Of a DNA stretch of 64,000 bases, positions 22,101-37,100 are shown piece by piece. The notes under the pieces are model-generated. The model was given only the letters and a program-made list of their open reading frames with translations, did not search any database and was not told where the DNA came from. Position 1 is the stretch's first letter, and every line of letters starts with the position of its first letter. Source of the DNA: Chrysogorgia sp. JL179-B06 (taxonomy: Eukaryota > Cnidaria > Anthozoa > Scleralcyonacea > Chrysogorgiidae); NCBI GenBank assembly GCA_035772405.1, contig JAYKKM010000437.1, positions 9,464,001 through 9,528,000 on the forward strand, given 5' to 3'. Made by a program: the position numbers and the translations under genes.

Positions 22101-25100
22101 CGCGTGTCGCGGGTCGCGGGTACATGGCGCGGGTCGCGGGTACATGGCGCGGGTACATGTCGCGGGTAAATGGCGCGGGTCGCGGGTAAATGGCGCGGGT
22201 CAATTTTCGCAGGAAATTTAATATCTATTTCGCGCCTGTCGCGGTACATGGTCGGCGTTTTCTCAGTATGGCATTCTCTGTTGCTTTCGAGCTCGTTGGT
22301 TTACAGATCGAATTTTTTTGGGATTTGCATCCTGTTTAATCATCGAGTGCTACGTTTTTACGAACAGTTTCTAACCGAAGGTATATGTTTATATAGTCAT
22401 TACCTTTTTGGAAGTTTAGTATGAATTATTTCAATTTGTATTTATTTGCATATCTTACTCAAATACTTGGTGAATATGTGGATGAGCGATCGAAGAATGT
22501 CCAGTTTGCATGAGGCATCGAGAATGAGGTATTTTGTGAGTCATTTTTCAATGTTTTCTGGGGATCAACATGCAGTACATTAATGCCTTTTTCTCATTTC
22601 ATTACATGGCGAAATTGTGGAAACCGATCTATACACAGTTTTCTTTTGGGAAAGTGACTTTCCATCTCGTGGAAAGAAACGGCCCGATTCTTGGTATGAT
22701 ACGGTAAAGGCGTTGCGTAATGAAATGGCGACACACGCGCAGTAATCACTGTGTCAGCATTGGTGTTTCAAGTCAACATAATAGATTGGGAAGGGGTAAG
22801 TGAAGTGAAAAAGTATGCAAGATACTTTATTAATTATTTTGCAGCATGGTGTTTGTGTTTCTTTTTTATGTTGTAGAGATGTAGGTCAAAATAAAACCTG
22901 CACAAGCATGCCAAAGAGATAGGAACATTCGTTTTAAAAGCATGTAATGATTCCCGGTATATGACAGATAGATGTTCCTATCTCTTTGGCATGCTTGTGC
23001 AGGTTTTATTTTGACCATTCTCTACAACAGTAAAAAAGAAACACAAACACCATGCTGCAAAATAATTAATAAAGTATCTTGCATACTTTTTCATTTCACT
23101 TACCCCTTCCCAACCATACCAAGAATCGGGCCGTTTCTTTCCACGAGTCCGAAAAAAACAACTGTGTAGATCGGTTTCGACAATTTCGCCATGCTATGAA
23201 ATGAGAAAAAGGCATTAATGTACTGCACGTTGACCCCAGAAAACATTGAAAAATGACTCACAAAATACCTCATTCTTTATAGGAATATAAACTACCTTTT
23301 TAGCATAAACGTCTCTATAGGGTATTGATGACATCGTCTTCAAGTAACAATGATTTCCAGATCCTGATGGATCTCATGCAAACTGGACATTCTTCGATCG
23401 CTCATCTACATATTCACCAAGTATTTGAGTAAGATATGCAAATAAATACAAATTGAAATAATTCATACTAAACTTGCAAAAAGGTTAATGACTATATAAA
23501 CATATACCTTCGGTTAGAAAATGGAAACTGTTCGTAAAAACGTAGCACTCGATGGATTAAACAGGATGCAAATAACCAAAAATCTGTAAACCAACGAGCT
23601 GGAAAGCAGCAGAGAATGCCATACTGAGAAAACGCCGAACATGTACCCCGACAGGCGCGAAATAGATAATTTCCAGCGATAATTCACCCGCGCCATTTAC
23701 CCGCGACCCGCGCCATTTACCCGCGACCCGCGCCATTTACCCGCGACCCGCGCCATGTACCCGCGACCCGCGCCAAATAGATACTCCCGTTGAGCGACAA
23801 TCAAATTTTGAGCCGGATCCGCGCCTGAAACATTGCTCTTATCCTCAACAGTTTCACACCAGCTATTGTTCGTAAAAAGCAATGAACGACAATTTTCTAC
23901 ATTTCTTCCATGTAAAGTGATGTCTCGCGAGTTTAGCCCAGCCTTCATATTCTACAACACGGAATCTTTTTTGTGTTTTTCTCTCACTGCTTAAGTGTTG
24001 CTAGGTTGGAGCAAAACTTCAGTACACATGTATTATTTTTCGAACTATCGAATACGATATATGTATACTCTATGTTTTCAGCTTTTGTTTGTATGAAGGT
24101 AAGACACTCTTGAGAGAGCTTTAATTGAAGTTCCTTACCTCACTTTGCGATTCGGAGTTTCGGCTCAACAACGCCTGTTTTTCAAACTCATACGCATCGA
24201 GTTGGTCCTATAGATGAACAAATAACGGAATTAAATTCGCACCACCAATATTTTTACATATTTTATTTAAATTCCGTGAATCGTGACATTTAGAATGTTG
24301 CTTCGAGCATCTAAATGTCCAACGCATGTTGAACGCCTTTGCAACAGATATTGGCGAGTGCGACCATCTTTCACTCTGTGAAGAGCCTTCTCTAGAAACG
24401 TTAGACCACCTTCCTATTATGTCGGCAGTAAACCAACCTTTTAGAGTTTTCAATTTGTATGAAAATGTACGTTTAACATGCCTTTAGTGGCGTAGGTGGG
24501 TCCACATTGTCAGTGGGAGGAAAGTCTGTATTAATCAATGGTGGCCCCTGATGTCAGAAAACTATTCACAACTAAACAGTGGGGCTACCAATTTGAAAAA
24601 TAATTATATAAAATGTAATCATAAATTTATCGTTTCACCATTGAATCATGCACGAGTGTAACTTACAAGAATCATTTTAGTAATTTCTAGCTCTGTTTAA
24701 AAAATAAAATATCTTCACAATGCTTTATTTCATAGTGACTGACAGATGCAAAGGGGGGTTATAATAAGGAAAGTGGTGCATAAAGCGAGAAAGTCACTCC
24801 CTCTAAAGAGAAGAACGTTTTGTGGCAGAAAAGAAAACTGTCACTAGCTAGAAAAACGAAAACGTTACACCACGGGCGGAGAGGGAGGGTGAGCACGCCA
24901 TTTATCATGGTCAGCGGCAAGCAATCTTGCCGCTGACCGGGATTAATGGCGTACTCACCCTCCCTCTCCGTCCGTGGTGTAACGTTTCCCTAGAAAAAAG
25001 AATAGGAAAAAAGCAACAAGACGTCACTTGCCACGATGTTAATATTATAATAATATAATTAGTTTTGTAAGTAACATTAAGAGTATATATTGTTGTAAGA

Positions 25101-25140
25101 GCATTGAGACTATTGTATAATGCTCCTAATACGTCTTTAC

Positions 25141-25179
<39 letters not shown>

Positions 25180-28100
25180 CATTATTATTATTATTATAAT
25201 AATATTATTATAATTATTATGTCTTATTATTATTATTATTATTATTTCTCGCTATGTCTTATCCAAAATATCCTGGCATTTCACCGTTTCTACTTTGTCT
25301 AAAACTTGGATCTCAGAAAATGTTGACTCTATAGTGAACAGTTATATTCGTAAATGGCTTGAAATACCTGATACTAAGTACTGTCTACCTAACCCGAAAC
25401 AAATTTGGCCTTAGTATTTGTCCTCCATCTGTGAAATTCATTCAATGTCAAACAGTTCTCCGAACAGCTCTAAAAACATCTCCAAACCAAGCGATCAATG
25501 AACTCTGGAAGTCGACTAGTAATAGCACAAATATCCAGTATGACGTCTATAACTCAACCAAGCAAGTTCTTAAGGACTTTCGTTCTGAACAAGAGAATAG
25601 ACTTCAAAATAATTTAACCTGTCAAGGCTCTTTCTTCTCTAATATCACAAAGTTCTCCCTCTCCCAGCTTACGAAGTTATGGTGTGCGTCTCAATCTAAT
25701 CTACCGAAAAACATTTTTAACTTCACTATACGCTATATGAATAACTCGCTTCCCACACGCCAAAACCTTGCAAGATGGGGTATATCACCAACTTCAGATT
25801 GTTCCCTTTGTCTAGCCCCAGAAACTCTTTTACACGTTGTAGCAGGTTGTCAATCATATCTGGAAAGATTTACATGGAGACATGACTCTATCTTAAACTT
25901 TCTTGCGACGAACTTACTGACGGTCAACGGTTCAAATCTCTATGTTGATCTTCCTGGGTACAAAAGTCCATCAATAATAACCGGCGACACATACCGTCCA
26001 GATCTACTTTTCACGACTACAAATGAATGTCTCTATATTGTTGAACTAACTGCTGGTTTCGAATCAAATCTCCAAAAAAATGTTGAACGTAAAAAAGATA
26101 AATATTTAGAATTAATTAGGGAGCAAAGTAAATCATTTAGATCTGTTAAATTTGTTAATTTATCAATGAGCTCTCTTGGTGTCTTTGCGAAAGAATGCTC
26201 TACATTCATAAAAATGCTCAACGATCTTGGTTTTGACAAACTTCACCAAAAATATTGCGTAAAAAGAATGACGACGATTGCAATCAGAACAACATATTAT
26301 ATATTCTGCTGCCGTAACAAGAAATGGACAAATCCCGACTTACTTACATTTTAATGTTGTGCTGTATACTGTTATGTGTTTTTATAGTTATATGTATTGA
26401 TATTATCGATTCAAGTAGCCGATTGTAAATTACCTTAAAAAGCGAGATTTACAATTGTATATGTAAAATCTAAATTTAAGTTTAATAAAGTTTCCATTAT
26501 TATTATTATTAATATGTTATTAATTAGACAAGAAGTACACATTTATAAATTTGATCTAACGACTGGTATAGTTCTGGACTGCAAGTCATAAATGCTTCAA
26601 ATCAAACCTGGAAGGGAGCGATTCTTTCTTCAAGTTCTTTATACTTTCTTTTCCAACTAAATGAAACAAACGAAAGAATACATTAAAGTGTTCTATTTTG
26701 GCCTTTTTATATATTTATAATCTTTGAAACTTTCTGAGAACAGTTGCTTAATATTATCATCAACTAAAGTTACATCTTCATGGAAATGGCTAAAAGGGAA
26801 GACTCGTAAGGACCTTTCTGTTTTGTCTGGTCTTTATTTTTGGTTAGGTTAGGGTTAGCTACACGGTTAGGTTAGGTTTAAGATTAGGATCAAGGTTAGG
26901 ATTAGGATTGAGATTAGGGTTAGACTAGTTCTTGAAAAGTCAGTTAACTACATACAGGAAGTGACGTCAACCCTTGCACACGCAAAAACATTGCACAGTG
27001 ATTCAATAGTAAAAATAGAGTTTTCTTTGAGCTTTTAGCAGACCTGTTTAGAAAATATCGTTCAATTCCAAACCTTTCTTCGTATTTCACTTTTGAATCT
27101 ATATGCGACGCTTTTGTGTATCCCTGGGGTTGACATCACTTCCAAATACAAATAAAATTAAAATATTTGAACATAAATATTGTGCTATGAGTTTCTCAAA
27201 TAAATGTCCTGTCGGCAGAATGTCCTGTCGGCAAAACGTCTGTCGGCAAATAGTCCGTTCGGCAAAGCAATCTTGTCGTCTCGATATTCTTTCACGACAG
27301 CAACTGTCGGCGCCGCTGTCTTTCCTTTCGTAAACGCCGTTCGGGACGACAAAGACCGTTTACGAAAGGAAAGACTGCGTCGGCGCCGATTTAAATGATA
27401 CATTTTCACGCGTTTCCTTCGGTGAATTTCTTTGAAACTTTGTGAAAAAGCAACTTCGAATAAGCGTTATAACATACCTAGAACTCTTTTAAACCGACTT
27501 CTTTTATAGAGAAAAATATGTTCCTACGCCATTGTTACTATAGCAAGTTAGCAACGACAAAAATCAAACATTTTGTTAAATATTTTAGGCCTGCGATAGT
27601 TCAGCTATAGGTAGATTAACTTAACTAACATCTAATGATTGTTTTAAAGACAGCAATGACCCTAAATAAGGAGCGTTTAAAAAAGCATGCCAACATGATA
27701 ACTATAGGGAGCCACTTTAAATGCCTTTTTTTTAAAAGTAATATTTTTTTGACTACAGTTGACTTTTAAATAAAGGGGAAACTATTTATAAGTTTTTCAA
27801 AAACGTATTAATACTTCATGAGGAAAACACAAAGAAAAATCATGACCGTATCGTGTCTTTATCATGTGATAGAGATTCGTCCTGATTTACATAAACTTTT
27901 CCTTCGATTTTCTCGGCGAAAATGGCTTGAACCACTGAAATTGTTGGTAAACATGGTTATTTACAGTAGATGCAGTCGTATTTGAAGCCGCTTAAAACAT
28001 TCGCAGCACTGTTTTATAAAACACTGCTGCTTCATCGTGTTTTAAACTATAGGCAAATTAGAGAGCAAGACAAAACTGAGAGAACATGTGATAACCATTG

Positions 28101-31100
28101 TACTCACCTTTCCTCGTCTTTAGATTGTAATACATAATCCTCAAATTCTTTTTTACAACTAAAAGGAACACAGTATTTAAAAACGAAGAACAGGTTATAC
28201 GTGATAAAAGTATACTGTTGGAAAATACACAAATAATAAACCTGTGTAAGTCTATTTCTTTTTGTGAGAGCTTCTTTTGCGTTTCAACAAGACGTCTAAG
28301 TTCAAAACAAAAATAAAAGGTTTCAGATGGAATATTTTTAAAGTGTTTATATAACCCTAAATACGATAATACTGCAGATACAGATTCTACATGAAGTGAA
28401 TAGTTGAATGACAAATTGTTTTATTTGAGCTTTGCGTTTGGTAACTTCCTTCTAATGTCTACCATCAATCCTTTACTATGCCAAATATATCTATGTCCAA
28501 ACTCATCCGCTTGTTGAAAACATCTTCATTGCCAAAGATGCAATCGCCGTCCGCTCACTTTTGCGTCGGAGGACGTGGTCGGACATAAGCACGTGTCGTT
28601 TGTAGCAAGCGTTCGTTGACTGTATCGTTGTTTCGTTCATTTGGATAACGAATATGCGAGACAGAGATATTGATATGAAAAAGTGATTGCCGGTGAGACG
28701 CTCTAACCACGGAGAACGAAGGTTACAATGATATATTGGTTCGATTGAACATACATGCATGTACTGCCTATGCGGCAGTTACTATATCAGGGTATATATA
28801 TTAATAATATAATATATATAAGAGGGAGTTTGGAGTAGGCAGAAACTCCCGCATTCACTACAGCAATGTTGTATTTGACAAACAATATTCATGTTCATGA
28901 AAACAGTTAATTCAAGCTGATTTAGTGATAAAAGTCTTTCCATCCATACCTTCCAATTTCCTGTTTAAGTTTTCCTGCCTTCTTCTCCTCATTCGCAAAC
29001 GATCTGTATTAAAATAATAGAATACGTTTACGCGGGTCTCTATTTAAATAATTGAATACGTTTGTCCAGGTCTCTATAATGTTATCGAAACCCGAGTGAC
29101 GTAATAAAACATGAGAGAAGTGTATAGGGAGAAAAACGAGCCGAATGCTCTGCCAAAGTTCTCGAGTGTTTTTATTGCTTCACGAGGGTTTCGATCACGC
29201 TATGGCATCCGGGGCAAATGTTTCTATTATTTTTATAAAATGCTTTAGAAACAATTGGTTATATTCGAATAATTACGCAAGGGGATATAACGCTTTTTAT
29301 TTATGCAAATTCTCATTAGTTATGACGTCATTGTAAGCCTTATCAATGCAATCACAGCCGTGCGTAGAGTTAACATTGTTTTATAAAGAAATACAGATAT
29401 ATTCTAATACACTATCCCTTCTGAGGATTTATAGAAATTGCCTGTGAACTCCTTGCTTGAATGTATCATTTAAACGGACATTAAAATTCAAGTTTGATTT
29501 AAAAGCACTTTTAAGAAACGTACTTGTTTTCCTCACGAAGTTTCGACAACAGCTCCTCCAATGTTTCAATTTCGCCTCTAAAACTGAGTATTAATAAAAC
29601 GTATGCTAAACGTATATAAAAAGCGAGATGCAACTTAAGCAGTGGCGTTTTGGGTAGATCCCGCCAAAAAGCAAAAGCTAAGAGGTTGATGTACTGTCGT
29701 AATTCTATATAGGAGGGTCATCGCTCGAAACGTTAGACTCCCTACTGACACTATTTTGGCAGTACACCAACCTTTTAGAGTTTTCGATTTATATTTCTAT
29801 ACTGCCTACGCAGCACAACACTTTTATATCACTCAAAAAGTAAAATCTATGGCTAAAGGCGGTGTTATACTATGCAATTGTTCGTGCAACTTGTCTCGCA
29901 ACGGCTTGAATCTGCTACGTTGAAGTTGCATGAAAGTGTTACACCAGGTTATGCTACTTGACTCGCAAAGTTTCGCAATCTTTGCGTTTGTGACAAGGTA
30001 CGCATGCGCATCCAGTAGCCATGCAAGAGGAAAATTGCGAGACAATTAGTTGGAGATGGGGGGGGGGGGTGTGTGTTATACTGTGCAACGCTGAAAATAG
30101 TTGCTGTAATCATTGCAGAAAGTAGAACTACAATCATTGACAACATTATGATAAAAAGGTTAAAACATTTTATCAAAGTTAAAAAGGAACGTTTTCGATC
30201 AAGCGATCATCATCAGATTGAACTGAGTATAGTATTTTTTATATAGTATATTATATTTTTTATATAGAACTGAGTATAGTATTTTTTTATTATAGTATTA
30301 GTACTTTGTATAGTATTTAATGTATTGTATAGCCAGTTTCCTCAGTTCAACCTGATGATGATCGCTTGATCGAAAACGTTCGTTTTTAACTTTAATAAAA
30401 TGTTTTAACCTTTTGTATCATATAACCTATTTGGCGAAGATGTCTTATATTGAACAAATTATTAGTTGGAACAAATTGAAGAATGTATGTCCTAATAATT
30501 GTTAACCCCACTCCCCTATTCAATGTTGCTTTTACAATGATGGAAAGCTATTGGGAAACAACTGAGAAAAACCCGTTAACGTTTTGTGCTTTTACAACAT
30601 TGTTTAGGGGGCCAAACCTTTTGTGATACCTTTGTTCCAACAATGTTGTCAATGATTGTAGATTCTACTTTCTACAACGATTGCAGCAACTTGTAGCGCA
30701 ACAATTTTCGCCGTTGCAAGGTATGTTACACTTTGCAATGCTTCGTGCAAGTTGTCTCGCAACGGCATTGCAAGACAAGTTGCACGGAAAATTGCGTAGT
30801 ATAACAGCGCCGTAAACCTTCACCATTGTCGGCGATTATTATTTTTTTTGTCTTTTTCCTAAAATTAAAGTATTTTTTCCCTAAAATTAAAGTATATAAT
30901 TAAGATAACATATATTCCGGAAGTTACACAAAATTAACCAAGCTGTCGTCCCAGTCCAAATAATCAGCTCTCCAAGGTTGCGTTCTGTTGCGATCAACCA
31001 TTTAAACGAGAACATCTGGTTTTGGTTCGAGACTGCTGAATTAGCAGTACGTATAACACGTTAAGTCGAGCAATTGTTTTCCATCTCCCAGAGGGAGTTC

Positions 31101-34100
31101 AACATTAACATGAGAAAGGAAATATCGCAAAGAATTTTGGTAGTGGTAGTCACTAATAGATTCGTACGTCATAATGGGGTAAGGTCTATTGTATTGCAGT
31201 TTACTTTAGGATTCTAGATTCAAGCCTTATAAGGTCACTCAGAATTGACATTATTTCTTTCAAAACTGCGAGTTTATATATAGTAAATTAGCGTAAATCG
31301 CTATTCACCTTATATTCTCCTCAACCACATCCTGATATCCGACAATATTTTTTTCCATATCATTGATGGTCAGGTTGCACTGAAAGGAAGTTTAATAATT
31401 CAATGATGATCAAGACAAATTATTATTATTATAAATCATTTACGGATGCGCTGAAATTAGTAAAGTACCCCCTAACCAAAATTTGATTTCATTAAATAAA
31501 TTGTTGTGTTTGCCTGAATCATTTTCGATTTGGTTACATGGTCGATTTTCTATGTCCTGTTGAAATGCGTAATCACTATGATGACGAATCTGAAAATGAA
31601 GTATATCTTCACAACTATTGAACGAAATTGCTTGAAACTTTGCACAAGTATACAGTTCACAAAAATGAATATCCCTACGTCAACCTTATTGTTGCCATAG
31701 TAACAAATTAGTTCGCAGTCTCCTTTCATCCCTGCAGAGATTTTCATTCGAAGTTGAACTGTTTTGTTGGAAATACTACAGAAAATATACCTTAATAGTT
31801 AACAGTCGAAAATTGTTTTTGAACAGGCAGAAAGAAAGAGGTTTATATTCAATAATATTCAATTTAGTGAACTGTATACTTGTACAAAGTTTCAAGCAAT
31901 TTCGTTCAATAGTTGTGAAGATATACTCATTTTCAGAATCGTAATCATAGTGAATACAACTTGTGACGTCATAGGTCATACAACACAACCTTGAATAACT
32001 CAAGAACGAGATAAGATATGAAAGAACTACAAAATTAATGCAATTCTTTATCGTTTTAGGAGTTATTTCAAATGAATCAATAAAAAATTCATCTCAATTT
32101 TCGTTTCATAGGCACTTTAAAAAAATCAAAATTTTATATTTTTAAACTATTTAAAAACGTTTTAGCAACCTTTCATTTGAATTCAAAAATGGCGGGAAAA
32201 TTTCCGTCTTCTATACAGTTTTGTATGCTTTTAGACAATAAGATCGAATATACTTTTCAAAATGTTATTTTATAAAAGATTTCTTCACATATTTCATTGA
32301 GAAGTTCTTGTGCGACTCAAGAAGTGCGAAGAAATACCAGATATCAATCGTCATCATCGTCATCTTTAAATGTACTTACCTCTGCTAGTTTTATGGAAAG
32401 AATTTCGGCAGTTGTTCGTTGTTCTTTTTCGCTTTCTTGTAGCTTCGCGATATGTCCCTAAAGTGTTCGTAAAAACTGCACATGAGGACTGCACATGAGG
32501 ACTTATTTCTGATTTCTTTATAACATTACCGTTAAATCGTATTGTCTCTAACAGTTTCAATAAACTTCAATGTGAAAGCGCATGAATGTTTAGGATTTTT
32601 TAAAAACACCTCTGTTTAGACTGCGCTAGTATGGTAGTAACGACCAAAAACGGTAAATAACACAATTCTTTTTCAAGGAGAAAGATTTGAGTTACTTGAG
32701 ATCGGAAAAACTGCATTGTGTGAATAAGGAAAAAAAAATAAATCAAAATAGTTTTTGTATAATAAAGTTATATTTTCCAGTTTTAACTTCTCGCCACTAA
32801 TTTCGTATTTGGAGCGTATAGGTGCCAAAATGCGCGATGACATGAAGCAACATCTTGTTTCGATAAGAAATAGTTGTAACCATGGCAACTCTGCCAATGT
32901 GTCAACCTCTGCCACCTGTAACACTGGTCATGTCAGTGGAATGCCTTGACGGATACTTACATGATATTTTTTTATTATTTTTAAGGGGGGAACGGTTGAG
33001 TGGCACAAATAGACTTTCTAAAAGTCTTCGAATCCTCAGTCCTTTTCTTTTTTATATGCTTGCGCTTCGAGGAAAAGAGAGTGGACGACTTGTAGCAAGA
33101 CTATGGGACAAACAAACCAAATAGAAAACCAGCGCAATTTAAGACAACGCGCGTGAACCTTATTGTATAAATGCAACAAGATCCACTGAGCTGTACGGGT
33201 CACCCCATAGAGATCATAAATAAAACTAGAGGGGGCACTGGGGCCAGAATTTGGTATCCAATTGAGCGCCGCCATTTGGGGCAAATTGGCCTTTTTCTGC
33301 AATTCGAGAACCTCGCGGTCCAAAACAACGAATCGTAAATTCTACAATTTTTGCGTTTCCTTTTCACTGTTTGTTTGTCTATTTGGCTATTAAGCCTGAT
33401 GTTTTATTGTTACTTGGACCATTTTCTGCTGAGTAAAAGATCAAAATGATAGTTTTAATATAAAATATAAATATAAAATTGCCCTCCAATTTATCCAAGA
33501 TGGCGGCGTTCAATTGGTTACCCAGATTGACTGAAATGAAGATTGGATGCCCCTCTAGTTTTATTTATGATCTCAATGACGCAACGCTACACCTATATAG
33601 TCATCAGTCTCTCTATTAGGTAAATCTCTCTATAGGTAAATTGGCCTCTTCTGGCCGATGTGTGATGTACCTGTACAATGCAACACATCCAGTTATCCAG
33701 ACACATAACGAACTCAGACATATAATAAATATATTTATTTTTTCCTGGTCCATATCCTACCAAATCCTGCTTTCTGATTGGCTAACGAGCGGTCCGTACG
33801 AGCCCATAAGGACCGCTCGACATAATTTCATTTTTAAATGCATGAAATATTTCTCCATACGGACCTCCCAGCCGGTAAATAACATATTTATTTGTTTACC
33901 TGTTATTTATTTATCTATTCGTTTATTTTATCTGATTGTTTATTTATTTATCTATTTGTTTATTTATTTATTTTTCACCTGTGATTCAATAAGCTGTTCG
34001 TTGACTTTTTTCCAACTCTCCCTCTCTCTATGCAACTCTTGTTGCATTTCCAAACGATTTTTGCATTCCATGTTATAGTCCTTTTTCATATCTTTGAATA

Positions 34101-37100
34101 CCAGGTTTAAGGTTCTGTATTCGTCCTGACTATACATCATAAAATAACAATACAATTAAACAGGAACGGTGTATTAATTCACCATGATTCAAACTTAAAG
34201 GACATTGGCAACAAAAATTAAGTTGGTCTAATATGAAAGAACTCGTAAAATGATAGAGTAACACCTTTTACAACTTTTCCATATTTTACTTTTACATAAA
34301 TGAGATGGTCTCTGAAGTCAGGTGCTGGGTAGAGAATTTTCACTCATTAAAAAATGTCTTATATCTCAGTGATTGCTAAGTTTACAACGTTCATTATCAT
34401 GAGGAGTTATTATACGCACATTTTCAAGTAAATTAGTGGAACAAACTTGAAGATGGAACTAATATTTTGGTGAGTGAAAATTCTCTGCAACTGACGCCAG
34501 AGACCATCTCATTTACATATCAAACAAACTTAAATATTTCAAAAACGAAACGAAGTAAAATACGGAAAGGTTGTATAAGGTGTTACTCTATTATTTTACG
34601 AGTTCTTTCATATTAGACGAACTTAATTTTTGTTGCCAATGTCCTTTAACTACATTCTGCATGTATGTACTCAGAAAATCAGAGAAGTGTTTATGCAGTG
34701 AAAAATTCAGTTCGAAATAAACTATCTTACCTGAAAGAAATATAGAGATTATAAAGATTGCCGTTTACAACTTTTCCATATCTCAATTTGTTCTTGACAT
34801 ATTAAGATTTGTTTGATATGTAAATGAAAGTCACACTGCATAATGACTTACTGAAACGTAACTTCGTATGTTTAGTAGCTTTGGACACACACACATATGC
34901 ACACTTTCATGATATCGTTAAATAATCCGAAAGATATACAGGCTTCTTCAATAAGTCATTATGCAGTATGACGTCATAGCGAGGATCATTTACCTCAATC
35001 ATTATAATTTCTATAGTTCTTTACACTAAGAGAGCTTATTTAGAACTGAATTTTTCACTGCCACTGCCGTAGAGATAATTTGGACACACCGATCACTGGC
35101 AAATTTGTGACAATATTCGAGCGCAGAAGGCACAAGAACCCTTTAACGTGCCCCCTGGAAAATTTTGAAATTTAGAATCTCAAAAATGCCATTTCCTACA
35201 TTCAATATGCAAGTGGTGATTTTTAAGACCTCTGAAGGTTATAATGGGATGGGGCACAGTTTAATGTCATTTATGATTTTTTGGGCGCCCAAACCGGTGT
35301 ACCGGCATCTCAACCCCCCTGAATTTATGGCCCTGACTGCATAAACACTTTAAATGGGAACTGAAAAAAATAATATTTAAATCATAGACCCTTCAAGTGT
35401 GACGTTTAGAAATGTAACTAACAATTTAAATAAATCAACTCGAGAAATAACGTTTTCATTCTCTTATTTTATGCTTCTGGACGCCGCCATTTTAGAGTTT
35501 GCTCGACGGCTCAAACTCGACGTACAGCGGGTGTTTCTTTTCAATTTTGACGTCACTGTCACTGAGTGCAAGGAACGAAATGACTCAAAAGGAATGACTT
35601 AAAAGGAACTTTCTGTTTTATTTTGTCTGGTCTTGGTTAGGGTTAGCTACGGTTAGGGTTAGATTTAAGGTTAGGATCAAGGTGAGGGTTAGGATTAAAC
35701 TAGTTCTTGAAAATGGGAAGGTGCTTTTGAGTTATCCTATTAGCTTTGTCCGCAAGGAGCAAAAGACAAGCACTCAATTACGTCAAAATTGAAACTCTAA
35801 AATGGCAGCGTCCAGAAGCATAAAATACGATACATAGAAACGTTTTTTTCTTGAGTACAAGAGCAGATACTTTGTAAAACTATTATGTTTTCCCCATTTA
35901 ACAACCTTGGGACAAGTGCACTTTAGCAGACCCACTAAAAACTCAGCAGTTCACAAGCTCAACCTAACCCCAAACTCAATTGTTACAGTATTGTTAGTTT
36001 TGCAGTTTCTATTAATTATTGATTGCCAACCAACATTTATTTTCAGTTTTATAAAGTGCTTTCGAAACACTTTGATAGCAATTTTTTGCATTACAGAATA
36101 TTTTGTTTTTTGGTGTGGAGGCAGATTTTAGCAATAGAATACATTATGCAAAATTTCAGCATAAGGTCGCAGGACAAAATATTGAAATATACCGATTTTT
36201 TTATTGTAAAATCGTAGTCTTGAATTGGCTAGACTTCTCGCGCACACGAATGGTCATTTGATATCTTGCAAGGTGGCTGCCGCATGCATGGTTTGATGAA
36301 AACTTCTATATCGAACCATCTTAAAGTGTTTATGAAACGAAAATTGAGATGACTTTTTTATTGATTTATTTGAAAGAGCTCCTCAAACGATAAAGAATGG
36401 CATTTGTAGTTCTTCCATACCTTAAGTTATTCAAGATTGTGTAATATGACCTATGACGTCACTAGTTGTATCCCACCATTATGACGAATCAGAAAATGAA
36501 GCATATCTTCACAAATATTGAACAAAATTCCTTGAAACTTTGCACAAGTATACAGGTCACTAAATTGAATAACCCACGTAAACTGTATCGTTGCCATGGT
36601 AACAGATTAGTTCCCAGACTCCTTTATTCCTCTCATAAACTTGTTTATATTCTGCCTTTTCTAAACCAATATTTAACTGTTGATCAGTGAGGGATATTTT
36701 CAAGAGTATTGCCAACAAAACAGAGCAACTTCGAGTCAAAATCTTTGTAGGGCATAGTGGAAAAAAGCTGTAGGATGAAAGGTCTGGGAACTAATATATA
36801 TTGCTATGGTAACGATAAAGTAGACGTGGGGATATTCAATTTAGTGACCTGTATAATTGTGCAAAGTTTCAAGGAATTTTGTTCAATAGCTTTGTAGATA
36901 TGCTTCATTTTTTTATTCATCATAATGATGGGTACAACTAGTGACGTCATAGGTCACATTACACAATCTTGAATAACTCGAGAGCGAGATAAGATATTAA
37001 AGAACTACAAACGTCATTCTTTATCGTTTTCGCGGTGAGGAAATCTTTGAGGTAATATTACTCAGAAAAAGGTATCTTAGGGGCTGAAATTTGCATCGAT

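Noticed and set aside
21959..22249. A 96-codon frame with repeated [12 protein letters not shown]
   Set aside because: Product of the CGCGGGT minisatellite at the foldback end.
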